Below are positions 15,026 through 24,991 of a stretch of DNA of 64,000 nucleotides, piece by piece. The stretch's first letter is position 1, and every line of letters starts with the position of its first letter. The translations under genes and the position numbers were made by a program. The stretch is from the NCBI RefSeq assembly GCF_001274945.1, contig NZ_LILB01000001.1, positions 1,737,111 to 1,801,110 on the forward strand. The letters run 5' to 3'. The notes beneath the pieces are model-generated. The model was given only the letters and a program-made list of their open reading frames with translations. It was not told the origin of the DNA and searched no databases. This DNA comes from Viridibacillus arvi. Its GTDB lineage: Bacteria; Bacillota; Bacilli; Bacillales_A; Planococcaceae.

Positions 15026-16783
15026 TTATTTATCCCCTTTCTTTGCAGAATAGTCACGTTTACGTGGTGGAATTAACGAAACATCAACTTCTTCGTAGCT
15101 TAATTTAGGCTCAGTAGAAGGCGTGAATTCCGCAATAGTTGTTTTCAAGAAGTTTTCATCATCACGTTCTGGGAAGTCTGGTTTATAGTGTGCTCCACGA
15201 CTTTCATCACGATTTAACGCACCTAAAGTAATAACACGAGCAAGAGCCATCATGTTTTTCAACTGACGAGTGAATTGTACACCTTGGTTACTCCATTTAG
15301 CAGTATCGTTAATGTTGATGTTGTTATAACGTTCTTGTAATTCCATGATTTTATTATCTGTTGCTCTTAATTTATCGTTGAAACGTACAACAGTAGCGTT
15401 AGCTGTCATCCATTCACCAAGTTCTTTGTGAAGTAGGTATGCATTTTCGTTACCGTCTAATTTCAATGTATCATCCCATTTTTGCTGTTCTTCAGCAACT
15501 GCGGAATCGTAAATTGAAGAAGGAAGATCATCTACATGTTTTTCAAGACCTTTGATGTAGTTAACAGCGTTTGGTCCTGCAATACTACCACCGTAGATAG
15601 CTGATAGTAATGAGTTAGCTCCTAGACGGTTACCACCGTGTTGAGAGTAATCACATTCACCTGCAGCAAATAGACCTGGAATAGTTGTATGTTGATCGTA
15701 ATCTACCCATAGACCACCCATTGAATAGTGAACTGCTGGGAAGATTTTCATTGGTACTTTATGTGGATCATCACCTACGAATTTTTGGTAGATTTCAATG
15801 ATACCACCAAGTTTAATGTCAAGTTCATGTGGATCTTTGTGAGAAAGATCAAGATAAACAACGTTTTCACCGTTGACACCAAGTTTTTGGTTAATACAAA
15901 CGTCAAAGATTTCACGTGTTGCAATATCACGTGGTACTAAGTTACCGTATGCAGGATATTTTTCTTCTAAGAAGTACCAAGGTTTACCGTCTTTGTAAGT
16001 CCAAATACGGCCACCTTCACCACGTGCAGATTCTGACATTAGACGAAGTTTATCGTCACCAGGAATTGCTGTAGGGTGAATTTGGATGAACTCACCATTC
16101 GCGTATTTAGCACCTTGTTGGTAAACGATAGATGCTGCAGAACCAGTGTTAATCATTGAGTTTGTTGATTTACCGAAGATAATACCAGGACCACCACTTG
16201 CCATGATCACTGCGTCAGAACGGAATGCTTTGATTTCGTGAGTTGTAAGGTTTTGTGCTTTAATCCCTTTACATACGCCTTCGTCATCAAGAACTAGTCC
16301 TAAGAATTCCCAACCTTCGTATTTCGTTACTAAGCCTTCTACTTCCCATTTACGAACTTGTTCGTCTAGAGCGTATAGAAGTTGTTGTCCAGTTGTCGCA
16401 CCAGCAAATGCTGTACGGTGCATTAATGTACCACCGAAACGACGGAAATCTAATAAACCTTCTGGTGTACGGTTAAACATAACACCCATACGGTCAAATA
16501 AATGGATGATTCCTGGTGCCGCATCAGCCATTGCTTTTACTGGTGGTTGGTTCGCTAAGAAGTCCCCGCCGTAAACTGTATCATCAAAGTGGACCCATGG
16601 AGAATCCCCTTCACCTTTTGTATTAACAGCACCGTTGATTCCGCCCTGTGCACAAACAGAGTGTGAGCGTTTTACTGGTACTAATGAGAATAATTCAACT
16701 TCTGTGCCCATTTCGGCTGCTTTCATAGTAGCCATTAAACCAGCAAGACCGCCGCCAACGACTATCAATTTGCTTTTAGCCAT
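15026..16783 (-). CDS. sdhA: Succinate dehydrogenase flavoprotein subunit
   Basis: Catalytic subunit with covalently bound FAD that oxidises succinate to fumarate. The 585 residues from the ATG at 16783 (MAKSKLIVVGGGLAGL) match the family length; a GTG four codons upstream lies inside the ribosome site and is not used. Visible features are the FAD-binding GGGLAGL, the flavin-linkage region KRSHSVCAQGG, MSESARGEGG and the active-site HPTAIPG and RLGANSLL stretches. Confidence 0.97.
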   Translation of the reverse strand: MAKSKLIVVGGGLAGLMATMKAAEMGTEVELFSLVPVKRSHSVCAQGGINGAVNTKGEGDSPWVHFDDTVYGGDFLANQPPVKAMADAAPGIIHLFDRMGVMFNRTPEGLLDFRRFGGTLMHRTAFAGATTGQQLLYALDEQVRKWEVEGLVTKYEGWEFLGLVLDDEGVCKGIKAQNLTTHEIKAFRSDAVIMASGGPGIIFGKSTNSMINTGSAASIVYQQGAKYANGEFIQIHPTAIPGDDKLRLMSESARGEGGRIWTYKDGKPWYFLEEKYPAYGNLVPRDIATREIFDVCINQKLGVNGENVVYLDLSHKDPHELDIKLGGIIEIYQKFVGDDPHKVPMKIFPAVHYSMGGLWVDYDQHTTIPGLFAAGECDYSQHGGNRLGANSLLSAIYGGSIAGPNAVNYIKGLEKHVDDLPSSIYDSAVAEEQQKWDDTLKLDGNENAYLLHKELGEWMTANATVVRFNDKLRATDNKIMELQERYNNININDTAKWSNQGVQFTRQLKNMMALARVITLGALNRDESRGAHYKPDFPERDDENFLKTTIAEFTPSTEPKLSYEEVDVSLIPPRKRDYSAKKGDK

Positions 16784-16845
16784 GATATTTCTCACTCCTC
16801 TTTCAATTAGTAATCAAGCGCTTACATGATTTTAAGTGCACTGCC

Positions 16846-17454
16846 TTATACGAATGCAAGTAAAGCCGATACGCCGACTACAGATAACACTAAGAAAATT
16901 AAAATAGTAACATATGTTGCGATTTTTTGAGATTTTGGAGATTGAGTAATTCCCCAGCTTACTAAAAATGCCCAAATACCGTTAGCTAAGTGGAAAGTTG
17001 CTGAAATAATACCAGCGATATAGAATGCTACCATCCAAGGATTAGATAGAACATCTGCCATCATGTTGTAATCAACTTCAGTTCCAAGTGCTTTTTGGAT
17101 ACGAGTTTGGAAAATATGCCAAGCGATAAACACAACTAGGAATACTCCTGTGAAACGTTGTAATACGAACAACCAGTTACGGAAAGTGCTAAAACGTTTA
17201 GTGTTTGGTTGTGCAGTGAAGGCTATGTACACACCATAAAAAGCATGGAACATTAATGGAATGTAAATTACAATCCATTCTAGAGCCCATAAGAATGGGA
17301 GACTCCCCATAAATTCACTTGCTGTGTTAAATGATTCTGCACCGTTTGTTGCTGTAAAGTTAATAAACAAGTGTTGCGTCAAGAACAGTCCAACTGGAAT
17401 AATTCCAAGAAGTGAATGCAGTCGACGCCAATAAAACTCTCGATCTTTCGACAA
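16846..17454 (-). CDS. sdhC: Succinate dehydrogenase cytochrome b558 subunit
   Basis: Membrane anchor that binds two haems and menaquinone in the Bacillus-type complex II. About 202 residues with five predicted transmembrane helices and histidines such as those in RRLHSLLG, LTQHLFINF, MFHAFYG, IAWHIF and ATFHLANG. The start is a TTG (SKDREFYWRRLHSLLG follows, as in the B. subtilis protein) with AAGGGGGG upstream. The frame upstream to 17496 is not supported. Confidence 0.95.
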   Translation of the reverse strand: MSKDREFYWRRLHSLLGIIPVGLFLTQHLFINFTATNGAESFNTASEFMGSLPFLWALEWIVIYIPLMFHAFYGVYIAFTAQPNTKRFSTFRNWLFVLQRFTGVFLVVFIAWHIFQTRIQKALGTEVDYNMMADVLSNPWMVAFYIAGIISATFHLANGIWAFLVSWGITQSPKSQKIATYVTILIFLVLSVVGVSALLAFV

Positions 17455-17524
17455 AACTGTTACCCCCCTTAATACTGAAAATAGACAGACAAACAACTAC
17501 CAACGCTTTCCAACGCGGTATCCA

Positions 17525-17552
17525 TTGACTGCATATTTCATCATGGTACAAT
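17525..17552 (+). promoter_or_regulatory. Possible SigA promoter of yslB
   Basis: TTGACT, 16-base spacer, TACAAT on the plus strand. It would give a leader of about 165 bases. It faces the sdh promoter, and the two -10 boxes form an inverted repeat (GTACAAT at 17546-17552, ATTGTAC at 17567-17573). Confidence 0.45.
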
Positions 17553-17566
17553 ATTATGACAAGTTC

Positions 17567-17595
17567 ATTGTACTCTCATCATGGCAGAGCGTCAA
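17567..17595 (-). promoter_or_regulatory. SigA promoter of sdhCAB
   Basis: On the minus strand TTGACG (17595-17590), a 17-base spacer and TACAAT (17572-17567). The start point would be about 105 bases before the sdhC TTG. Confidence 0.7.
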
Positions 17596-17726
17596 GGTAA
17601 CTAGCACTATTTCTAGGTACCATTAAATCACGCTTTTTTCTCGTAAATACATAAATATTCTACTAGAAAACGCTATTCTCTAACTCTGACAAAAATTAGA
17701 CAAAATTAATTGAAAGAAGGCAAATC

Positions 17727-18140
17727 ATGTCAACTACTAACACCCAAAACTTCCCATTATTTGGTTACGAACTAATCAGAGATCACGTTCTCTCGTCTGT
17801 TCTTGGAAAAAACGAGGAAGATATCCTATATTGGTGCGGCAAAGAGTTAGCCCGTAAGTTTCCTTTATACAGCATGGAAGAAGCTGTTTCATTTTTCCAA
17901 GAAGCAGGATGGGGAGAGCTTTCTATAGAAAAACAATCGAAAGATGAAACGTTTTACACTCTCACTGGAGATCCTGAGGCTATGCAATTTGATAAACGTT
18001 GCTTCCGTCTTGAAAGTGGTTTCCTAGCAGCTCAACAAGAGAAAATCAGTGGTTTCTTAACAGAATGCTACGACGAAAAGAAAGCAAAACGTGGGCTTGT
18101 ACGATTCCATGTTAAATGGGATTTAAAAGACAAACTATAG
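17727..18140 (+). CDS. yslB: YslB family protein (DUF2507)
   Basis: A 137-residue soluble protein matching the Bacillus YslB family in length and place, between lysC and sdhC. Features are FPLFGYELIRDHVL, DILYWCGKELARKFPL and the C-terminal RGLVRFHVKWDLKD. Members resemble V4R/4VR-like domains; the function is not known. It has AAGAAGG upstream of the ATG and is transcribed away from sdhC. Confidence 0.92.
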   Translation: MSTTNTQNFPLFGYELIRDHVLSSVLGKNEEDILYWCGKELARKFPLYSMEEAVSFFQEAGWGELSIEKQSKDETFYTLTGDPEAMQFDKRCFRLESGFLAAQQEKISGFLTECYDEKKAKRGLVRFHVKWDLKDKL

Positions 18141-18192
18141 AAAGAAGCTGACTAAATATCTGTTCAAGATGGCTAGTCAGCTTCTTTTTATA
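18141..18192. terminator. Bidirectional terminator between yslB and lysC
   Basis: A 14-bp stem, AAAGAAGCTGACTA paired with TAGTCAGCTTCTTT, followed by TTTTA on the plus strand. It serves both converging genes. Confidence 0.9.
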
Positions 18193-18200
18193 TTATATGA

Positions 18201-19433
18201 TTAAACTTGGATCGCTAGACTAGCTGCCAATTCAAATTCATCGTGTAATGCGTTTGCAGTCAATAACATCGATTCTTGTGGAATAACAACAGAAATTTTA
18301 ATTTCAGAAGTACTTACCATTTTTAATGTAATGTTTTCTTTATGTAATCGATCGAACATTTTTGCAGCTACGCCAGGATTTGATACCATACCAGAACCTA
18401 CAATCGATACTTTAGCAACGTCCTCTTCGTAATTCACATGACAGTAACCAATTTTAGATTTATTTGCTTCTAATACTCTAGCTGTATCTGCTAAATTCTC
18501 TTTTGTAATAGTAAATGATACCGAAGGCTCTACCCCTTCTAGTATAGTTTGAACGATAATATCAACGTTAATATGATTATCAGCTAAAACTGTGAAAATA
18601 TTGACTAAAGATCCTTTATAATTCCCCTCGTAACCTACTGTTACACGAACAATATCTGCCATAAACGCTACTCCACGTACAACTAAATCTTTTTCCACTT
18701 CAACTTCCTCCTTCATAATTGTCCCTTCATCTTCTACATAACTAGAGCGAACTGCTAATGGGATTTTGTAGTTTTTTGCAAACTCTACGGCACGTGGATG
18801 TAAGACACCTGCTCCTAAATTTGCTAATTCTAACATTTCATCATATGACAGTTCTTGTAGTTTGCGAGCTTTTGGAACATAACGTGGATCTGAAGTGTAT
18901 ACACCATCAACATCTGTATAAATATCACAGCGCTCGGCACCTAATGCTGCAGCTAAAGCAACTGCTGTCGTATCTGATCCTCCGCGACCTAGAGTTGTAA
19001 TATTATTATTACTATCGACCCCTTGGAAGCCTGCAACTACCGCAACCTGGCCTTTATCCAATGCTTTTCGCACATTTTCAGATTGGATTTCAAGAATGCG
19101 GGAATCACTTGGAATTCCTTCGGTTAAGATTCCAGCTTGCCAACCAGTGAAGGACTGCGCTGATAACCCTAAGCTTTGCAATGCCATCGATAATAATGAG
19201 ATAGTCACCTGCTCACCTGTTGTTAAGAGCGTATCCATTTCTCGCTTCGATGGATTTGGCATAATTTCATGCGCCATCTCTACTAGCTTATCCGTCGTTT
19301 TGCCCATTGCTGAAACAACAACGACAATGTCATAGCCCTTTTCTTTCTCTTTCTGAATGCGCTTTGCCACATGCAATACGCGTTCAATCGTTGCAACTGA
19401 TGTACCACCAAATTTGAAAACTAAACAACTCAC
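18201..19433 (-). CDS. lysC: Aspartokinase, lysine-controlled
   Basis: Phosphorylates aspartate, the first step to lysine, threonine, methionine and, in spore formers, dipicolinate. The 410-residue protein has KFGGTSV at 7-13, the kinase core and the C-terminal ACT regulatory pair (from about 265). It starts at a GTG with GGAGAGG upstream. In B. subtilis LysC an internal start yields a small beta subunit; an equivalent internal start is plausible here but was not located. The lysine riboswitch upstream shows its regulation. Confidence 0.96.
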   Translation of the reverse strand: MSCLVFKFGGTSVATIERVLHVAKRIQKEKEKGYDIVVVVSAMGKTTDKLVEMAHEIMPNPSKREMDTLLTTGEQVTISLLSMALQSLGLSAQSFTGWQAGILTEGIPSDSRILEIQSENVRKALDKGQVAVVAGFQGVDSNNNITTLGRGGSDTTAVALAAALGAERCDIYTDVDGVYTSDPRYVPKARKLQELSYDEMLELANLGAGVLHPRAVEFAKNYKIPLAVRSSYVEDEGTIMKEEVEVEKDLVVRGVAFMADIVRVTVGYEGNYKGSLVNIFTVLADNHINVDIIVQTILEGVEPSVSFTITKENLADTARVLEANKSKIGYCHVNYEEDVAKVSIVGSGMVSNPGVAAKMFDRLHKENITLKMVSTSEIKISVVIPQESMLLTANALHDEFELAASLAIQV

Positions 19434-19484
19434 CCATAACCTCTCCCTTATTTGTTATGACGACCGTATTCACAATGACATCTT

Positions 19485-19740
19485 ATGAAAAAAGCAGCCT
19501 TTCACACGTTTCCGTGTGAAAAGCCGCCTCGTAGCATGCACGTTCAAAAGAACATTCATGTGAGATAGCCCTCCAGAACCGAAACGGATCTGACAATTCT
19601 ACATTTATTAAATGCAGAACCAGTAATAAATTGGAAATAGTCAACTTATTACTTCGGCGGCCTCCCCTTTCATCAGCAGTCATAGGATCTACTCATCCTC
19701 TTGCTAATTACTCTTGAAATCCGCGCCTCTATCATCACTA
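19485..19740 (-). promoter_or_regulatory. Lysine riboswitch (L-box) with terminator, controlling lysC
   Basis: Minus-strand leader with L-box landmarks in order: AGAGGCGCG, TCAAGAGTA, GAGGATGAG, GAAAGGGGAGGCCGCCGAAG, CTGGTTCTGGAGGG and GCTATCTC (aptamer about 19735-19556). A terminator hairpin follows at 19530-19487 (TTTTCACACG, GAAA, CGTGTGAAA, within flanking GGCGGC/GCTGC, then TTTTTTC). High lysine should stabilise the terminator form and lower lysC expression. The aptamer also contains a 66-codon open frame that is coincidental. Confidence 0.93.
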
Positions 19741-19798
19741 AATAGTGATTATTTATAATAGTAATGTTACCTTAACATAATTTTCAGATTACTACAAT

Positions 19799-21574
19799 TT
19801 ATTTTTCAGAAAAATAAGTAAATATGGTATGAGCTAGTTTTTTCGGTACATTCGCGGCAATTAATTCTTCATAGGTTGCCTCACGAATTTTTTTCACGGA
19901 TCCAAATTGTTTGAGAAGCTGTTGCTTTCTTTTTGGACCAATTCCTTCAATTTCATCAAGAACAGAAGTAATGGCATTCTTCTCATGTAATTGGCGATGA
20001 AAAGTAATAGCAAAACGGTGAACTTCATCTTGAATTCTTTGTAAAAGATAAAATGCTTCACTCGTTCTCTTCAACGGAATAATTTCTGGCGGCGAGCCGT
20101 ACAGCAATTGAGAAGTTTGGTGTTTATCATCTTTTGCTAAACCTGCAATAGGAATATCTAAACCAAGCTCATCTTCTAAGATTTCTCTTGCCACTTCCAT
20201 TTGTCCTTTCCCACCATCAATAACGATTAAATCGGGTAAAGGTAAGTCATCTCTTAAAACACGAGTATATCTTCGGCGAATTACTTCTCGCATTGCACCG
20301 TAATCGTCATGCTTTGCAGCAACCTGAATTTTATATTTTCGATAATCCTTTTTGCTAGGCTTACCGTCAATAAAAACAACCATTGCTGAAACGGCATCCG
20401 CACCGAAAATATGAGAGTTATCAAATGATTCTATGCGAAGCGGTATCGCAATATTCATCGCATTTCCCAATTCTTCGCAGGCACCAATTGTCCTCTTTTC
20501 TTGACGCTCAAGTAACTGGAACTTCTCAGAGATAGCAATTTGAGCGTTTTTACTCGCTAAATCAACAAGTTCTTTCTTCTTTCCCCTTTGAGGAATTGTC
20601 ACTTTTACATCAAGGACTGTAGCTAGAAGGTCTCCTTCAATATTCGTAGGTATAAAGATTTCCTTCGGCTTGATATGTTCAGCCTGTTCATAAAAGCGTC
20701 CAACAAATGTTAAGAATTCTTCTTCAGGGTCTCGATAAATCGGGAATAACGAAACATCTCTTTCAATCAACTTCCCTTGTCGTACAAAGAATACTTGGAT
20801 ACACATCCAACCTTTATCAACTGCATAACCAAAAACGTCACGATTCGTTAAATCAGTAAGCGTAATCTTCTGACGTTCCATGACAGTTTCAATATGGGTA
20901 ATTTGATCTCGATATTCTTTTGCTCGTTCGAACTCTAATTTTTCAGCTGCATCGAGCATTTTTGTATTTAATTCTTCTTTAACTTCCCCGTAGCCGCCAT
21001 TGAGAAAACTCGTAATATCTTGAATTATCTCTTGATATTGCTCTTTCTCAACTTCTTTTACACAAGGAGCTAGACATTGTCCTAAATGATAATATAAGCA
21101 AACTCGATTCGGTAAATTTGTACATTTCCTTAGCGGATATAGACGATCAAGTAATTTTTTCGTTTCATTTGCAGCAAAGCTATTCGGATAAGGTCCAAAG
21201 TATTTACCATTATCTTTTTTTACTTTGCGGACTATAAGAAGTCGAGGATGTTTCTCATTCGTTATTTTAATATATGGGTACGTCTTGTCATCCTTCAGCA
21301 TAATGTTGTATTTCGGATCATGTGTTTTAATGAGGTTTAATTCTAAGATAAACGCCTCTAAATCCGAAGATGTCACGATGTACTCGAAGTCTTCTATTTC
21401 ACTAACAAGTCGTTGTGTTTTACCATCGTGGCTGCCTGTGAAATAAGAACGTACGCGATTTTTTAATACTTTAGCTTTGCCGACATAAATAATTGTACCT
21501 TGACGATCCTTCATCAAATAACAACCAGGCTGGTCAGGTAGAATGGCTAACTTTTGCTTTAGTAATTCGTTCAT
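19799..21574 (-). CDS. uvrC: Excinuclease ABC subunit C
   Basis: Makes both incisions in nucleotide excision repair. The 591 residues contain the N-terminal GIY-YIG nuclease ([19 protein letters not shown]), the UVR motif [13 protein letters not shown], the RNase H-like C-terminal nuclease region ([15 protein letters not shown]) and a terminal helix-hairpin-helix ([16 protein letters not shown]). AAGAAGGTGAT precedes the ATG. It lies between trxA and lysC as in B. subtilis. Confidence 0.96.
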   Translation of the reverse strand: MNELLKQKLAILPDQPGCYLMKDRQGTIIYVGKAKVLKNRVRSYFTGSHDGKTQRLVSEIEDFEYIVTSSDLEAFILELNLIKTHDPKYNIMLKDDKTYPYIKITNEKHPRLLIVRKVKKDNGKYFGPYPNSFAANETKKLLDRLYPLRKCTNLPNRVCLYYHLGQCLAPCVKEVEKEQYQEIIQDITSFLNGGYGEVKEELNTKMLDAAEKLEFERAKEYRDQITHIETVMERQKITLTDLTNRDVFGYAVDKGWMCIQVFFVRQGKLIERDVSLFPIYRDPEEEFLTFVGRFYEQAEHIKPKEIFIPTNIEGDLLATVLDVKVTIPQRGKKKELVDLASKNAQIAISEKFQLLERQEKRTIGACEELGNAMNIAIPLRIESFDNSHIFGADAVSAMVVFIDGKPSKKDYRKYKIQVAAKHDDYGAMREVIRRRYTRVLRDDLPLPDLIVIDGGKGQMEVAREILEDELGLDIPIAGLAKDDKHQTSQLLYGSPPEIIPLKRTSEAFYLLQRIQDEVHRFAITFHRQLHEKNAITSVLDEIEGIGPKRKQQLLKQFGSVKKIREATYEELIAANVPKKLAHTIFTYFSEK

Positions 21575-21631
21575 CTTATCACCTTCTTAGAAAAGTGCGG
21601 GCACCTTGGCCAGTTGACAATCATAGACGAA

Positions 21632-21666
21632 TTGACATATAGGTTGCTCTTTAACCTGCATGTCAA
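21632..21666 (-). repeat. Imperfect hairpin in the uvrC leader
   Basis: TTGACAT/ATGTCAA and AGGTT/AACCT nest into one stem-loop about 60 bases before the uvrC start. No T-run follows. It may be a structured 5' leader; I know no named element that matches. Confidence 0.35.
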
Positions 21667-21741
21667 AAGAGTTTTTGACCTCGAGGGCTAGGCACTGCAT
21701 CTAAATTCTATACAAAATAGTTTTAATCTCTATATGATTGT

Positions 21742-21776
21742 AAAAAAAACCGGGAACCATTGTAGGAACCCGGTTT
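21742..21776 (-). terminator. trxA terminator
   Basis: On the minus strand AAACCGGG pairs with CCCGGTTT, followed by a run of T residues. Confidence 0.92.
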
Positions 21777-21796
21777 GATATTCATTTTTTCAAAGA

Positions 21797-22111
21797 TTAA
21801 GCGTGTTTTTGAATGAATTCAGCTAATGCTTCTTTCGGTTGGAAACCAACAGTTTTATCAACTGGCTCTCCGTCTTTGAATAATAAAAGAGTTGGAATTG
21901 ACATAATACCAAATTTGCTTGCTGTTTCTTGGTTTTGGTCTACATCAACTTTAACAATTTTAGCTGCGCCATTTAATTCAGAATCTAGTTCTTCTAAAAC
22001 AGGAGCGATCATTTTACAAGGTCCGCACCAAGTTGCCCAAAAGTCAACTAGTACTAAACCTTCTGCGATATCATTTGAAAAGCTTGCATCTGTTGCGTGT
22101 ACAATTGCCAT
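21797..22111 (-). CDS. trxA: Thioredoxin
   Basis: Small disulfide reductase of the cytoplasm. The 104 residues have the active site WATWCGPCK and the cis-proline region [18 protein letters not shown] precedes the ATG. A terminator lies on each side, so it is its own transcription unit. Confidence 0.97.
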   Translation of the reverse strand: MAIVHATDASFSNDIAEGLVLVDFWATWCGPCKMIAPVLEELDSELNGAAKIVKVDVDQNQETASKFGIMSIPTLLLFKDGEPVDKTVGFQPKEALAEFIQKHA

Positions 22112-22252
22112 ATTAAATATCCTCCTTCAACTTACGTATAACGGTAGTATAGCATGGATGAAAAGCACTAGCGACTGTTATGCTTATAACAGCATTATTT
22201 TGCAATAACGATAGTAAAATACGTCTATCACACGTTAGTATGGGTGTTTGGA

Positions 22253-22293
22253 TAAAGAAAACCCTGTAAATGGTATAGCCGTTTACAGGGTTT
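22253..22293 (-). terminator. Terminator of the etf operon
   Basis: On the minus strand AAACCCTGTAAA pairs with TTTACAGGGTTT, followed by TCTTT. Confidence 0.88.
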
Positions 22294-22305
22294 AGAAGCA
22301 TCTAT

Positions 22306-23283
22306 TTATGCGTTTACTAATAATTTTTTGAACTCTTCAGTAAGCATCGGGATAACTTCAAAAAGATCTCCAACGATACCGTAGTCAGCTACTTTAAAGA
22401 TATTCGCTTCTGGATCTTTATTGATCGCAACGATTACTTTTGAGTTAGACATACCAGCTAAATGTTGAATCGCACCTGAAATACCAGCAGCGATATAAAG
22501 ATCAGGTGTAACAACTTTACCAGTTTGACCAATTTGCAATGAATAATCGCAGTAATCGGCGTCACACGCTCCGCGTGAAGCACCGACAGCGCCACCAAGT
22601 ACGTTAGCAAGCTCTTTTAATGGAGCAAAACCGTCTTCACTTTTCACACCACGACCACCAGCTACTACTACTTTCGCTTCTGATAAATCAACGCCATCTG
22701 TTGATTTGCGAACAACTTCTTTAATAATAGTACGTAGATTCGTAATATCTACAGAAATTGAAGACACATCACCTGAACGAGATTCATCTTTTGCTAGAGG
22801 AGCAATGTTATTTGGACGGATTGTAGCAAACACAAGTCCCTCTTTCACTTGTACTTTTTCAAATGCTTTACCAGAATAGATTGGACGGATGAAAACTACT
22901 GCATCATCTTCCCCTTCAATATCTGTAACATCTGATACTAAACCGCTTTGTAATTTACTAGCTAGTTTTGGAGAAAGATCTTTACCTAGAGCAGTATGAC
23001 CGAATACGATTGCTTCTGGTTGCTCTTGTTCAGTAACAGCGATAAATGCTTGGCTAAAGCCATCAGAAGTATACTGTTTTAAATGTGGGTGTTCAACAGT
23101 CACTACACGGTCTGCACCGTTTTGAATAAGTTCCTGGGCAAGATTCGCTACAGCGTCTCCGATTAGAACGCCAACAACTTCTCCGCTACCAGACACTTTT
23201 TTTGCAGCTGCAATAGCTTCGAATGATACATTTCTTAAGCTTCCTTCGCGTACTTCACCTAATACTAATACTTTTTTAGACAT
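22306..23283 (-). CDS. etfA: Electron transfer flavoprotein alpha subunit
   Basis: Carries FAD and passes electrons from acyl-CoA dehydrogenases towards the quinone pool. The 325 residues end with the FAD-binding signature region (LYIAAGISGAIQHLAGMSNSKVIVAINKDPEANIFKVADYGIVGDL). It is the last gene of the fad-etf cluster, 32 bases after etfB. Confidence 0.96.
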   Translation of the reverse strand: MSKKVLVLGEVREGSLRNVSFEAIAAAKKVSGSGEVVGVLIGDAVANLAQELIQNGADRVVTVEHPHLKQYTSDGFSQAFIAVTEQEQPEAIVFGHTALGKDLSPKLASKLQSGLVSDVTDIEGEDDAVVFIRPIYSGKAFEKVQVKEGLVFATIRPNNIAPLAKDESRSGDVSSISVDITNLRTIIKEVVRKSTDGVDLSEAKVVVAGGRGVKSEDGFAPLKELANVLGGAVGASRGACDADYCDYSLQIGQTGKVVTPDLYIAAGISGAIQHLAGMSNSKVIVAINKDPEANIFKVADYGIVGDLFEVIPMLTEEFKKLLVNA

Positions 23284-23315
23284 GTTATGTCCCTCCCATA
23301 CAATTTAAAATCAGC

Positions 23316-24089
23316 TTAAACGACTTTCGCTTCTGAATGTAATAGACTAACAAGCTCTTTCACTTGATCAGATAAATCTCCTTCTAATACACGTCCAGCT
23401 ACTTTTTGAGCTGGTAAGTAAATTTCAACTGTTGTAGTTTTTGCTTTAACATCATCTTCGTCAATATCTAAATCATCTAATTCTAGCTCTTCAAGAGGCT
23501 TTTTCTTCGCTTTCATAATACCAGGTAAAGATGGGTATCGAGGTTCGTTTAAACCTTGTTGTGCTGTCACTAGAAGTGGTAATTCTGCTTCAAGAACTTC
23601 TGAATCCCCTTCTACGTCACGAACGATTTTCACTGTTTTGCCATCGATTTCAAGTTTAGTAATTGTTGTTACATAGTTAATACCTAGTAATTCTGCAACA
23701 CGTGGACCTACTTGACCTGAGCCACCATCAATAGCAACATTACCACCTAAAATAAGGTCTGCTTCTTTATCTTTTAAGTATTCAGCTAAAATATATGCTG
23801 CTGAGAATTGATCAAGCTCATCTAAATCATCTTCAGTGTTGATTAAGACTGCTTTATCAGCTCCCATTGCTAAAGCTGTACGGAGTTGTTTTTCTGCATC
23901 TTCTCCGCCGAGAGTAACAACTGTTACTTCGCCGCCTTGTGCATCACGAACTTGAATAGCTTCTTCGATTGCGTATTCATCGTATGGGTTGATGATGAAT
24001 TCAGCTCCATCTTCTTGGATTGCCCCACCAGTTACAACAATCTTTTCTTCTGTGTCAAAAGTACGTTTTACTAATACAAAAATGTTCAT
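23316..24089 (-). CDS. etfB: Electron transfer flavoprotein beta subunit
   Basis: Partner of EtfA; binds AMP. The 257 residues include VLVKRTFDTEEKI, the ETF beta signature VAELLGINYVTTI preceded by GSGQVGPR, and EVLEAELPLLVTAQQGLNEPRYPSLPGIMKAKKK. AGGAGG precedes the ATG. It follows fadB by 24 bases. Confidence 0.96.
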   Translation of the reverse strand: MNIFVLVKRTFDTEEKIVVTGGAIQEDGAEFIINPYDEYAIEEAIQVRDAQGGEVTVVTLGGEDAEKQLRTALAMGADKAVLINTEDDLDELDQFSAAYILAEYLKDKEADLILGGNVAIDGGSGQVGPRVAELLGINYVTTITKLEIDGKTVKIVRDVEGDSEVLEAELPLLVTAQQGLNEPRYPSLPGIMKAKKKPLEELELDDLDIDEDDVKAKTTTVEIYLPAQKVAGRVLEGDLSDQVKELVSLLHSEAKVV

Positions 24090-24113
24090 TCAACTAACCT
24101 CCTAATACTATTT

Positions 24114-24887
24114 TTATTTTCCTGTGAAAGTTGGTTCACGTTTTTCGATGAATGCTTGGATACCTTCTTTGGCATCCTCAGACATGAAAACGGTTCCAAA
24201 AGCTTTTGCCTCAGCTTCAATGCCTTCATAGAATGAAGTATGTTTAGCATATTGCAACATATCAATCGCAGCTTTTAGAGCAACTGAGCTTTTCTTCGCA
24301 ATACGTTTCGCTGTTGCAATCGTTTGAGGTAGTAATTCCTCATCAGAGAAGGCAGCGTTTGCTAAGCCCCACTTGACAGCTTCAGTACCTGATATTGGAT
24401 CACTAGTGAACATCATTTCTGCTGCTTTTGCTACCCCAACATATCGAGGTAAACGCTGTGTACCACCAAAACCAGGAATTAACCCTAATTGTAATTCGGG
24501 TAATCCTAATTTCGCATTTTCAGTCACATAGCGGAAATGACAACTCATTGCTAGCTCAAGTCCCCCACCTAAGGCTGCGCCATGAATTCCAGCAATAACT
24601 GGCTTAGAGAATTTCTCTAAACGTTCAAAAACATCTTGTCCATTAGCAGATAATTTTACAAATTCAGCACCTGATGTAACGTCTGTAAATTCTTTAATAT
24701 CTGCTCCTGCTGAGAAGAATCTTCCTTCTCCATGCAATACAATGACTCGGACTGAATCATCGTGCTCTACAGCAGTTAAAAGTTCATTTACTTCTAAAAT
24801 TAGACCCCGCGATAAAGCATTAGCGGGTGGGCGCTGAATCGTTGCAATTGCAACCCCATCTTCAACTGTCCAACGTAAAAATTCCAT
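24114..24887 (-). CDS. fadB: Enoyl-CoA hydratase (FadB-type, crotonase fold)
   Basis: Hydrates trans-2-enoyl-CoA in beta-oxidation. The 257 residues show the crotonase signature [25 protein letters not shown] with the oxyanion-hole residues, [23 protein letters not shown] with the expected Glu, and [19 protein letters not shown] precedes the ATG. It lies between fadR and etfB as in B. subtilis. Confidence 0.94.
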   Translation of the reverse strand: MEFLRWTVEDGVAIATIQRPPANALSRGLILEVNELLTAVEHDDSVRVIVLHGEGRFFSAGADIKEFTDVTSGAEFVKLSANGQDVFERLEKFSKPVIAGIHGAALGGGLELAMSCHFRYVTENAKLGLPELQLGLIPGFGGTQRLPRYVGVAKAAEMMFTSDPISGTEAVKWGLANAAFSDEELLPQTIATAKRIAKKSSVALKAAIDMLQYAKHTSFYEGIEAEAKAFGTVFMSEDAKEGIQAFIEKREPTFTGK

Positions 24888-24991
24888 ACTCCCATTTCCC
24901 CCTTTGCATTTGGCTATGTAAGTAGTTTCCTAGTTGAATCGAAGCAATGGATTGGCTACTACCAATTCAACCAATTGATTTTTACAATTGC

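Noticed and set aside
15728-15940. Plus-strand 70-codon frame inside sdhA
   Set aside because: Antisense to a conserved coding region, no ribosome site, composition reflects codon use of sdhA.
19483-19683. 66-codon minus-strand open frame upstream of lysC
   Set aside because: It lies inside the lysine riboswitch, and its sequence is explained by conserved RNA structure; no ribosome site.
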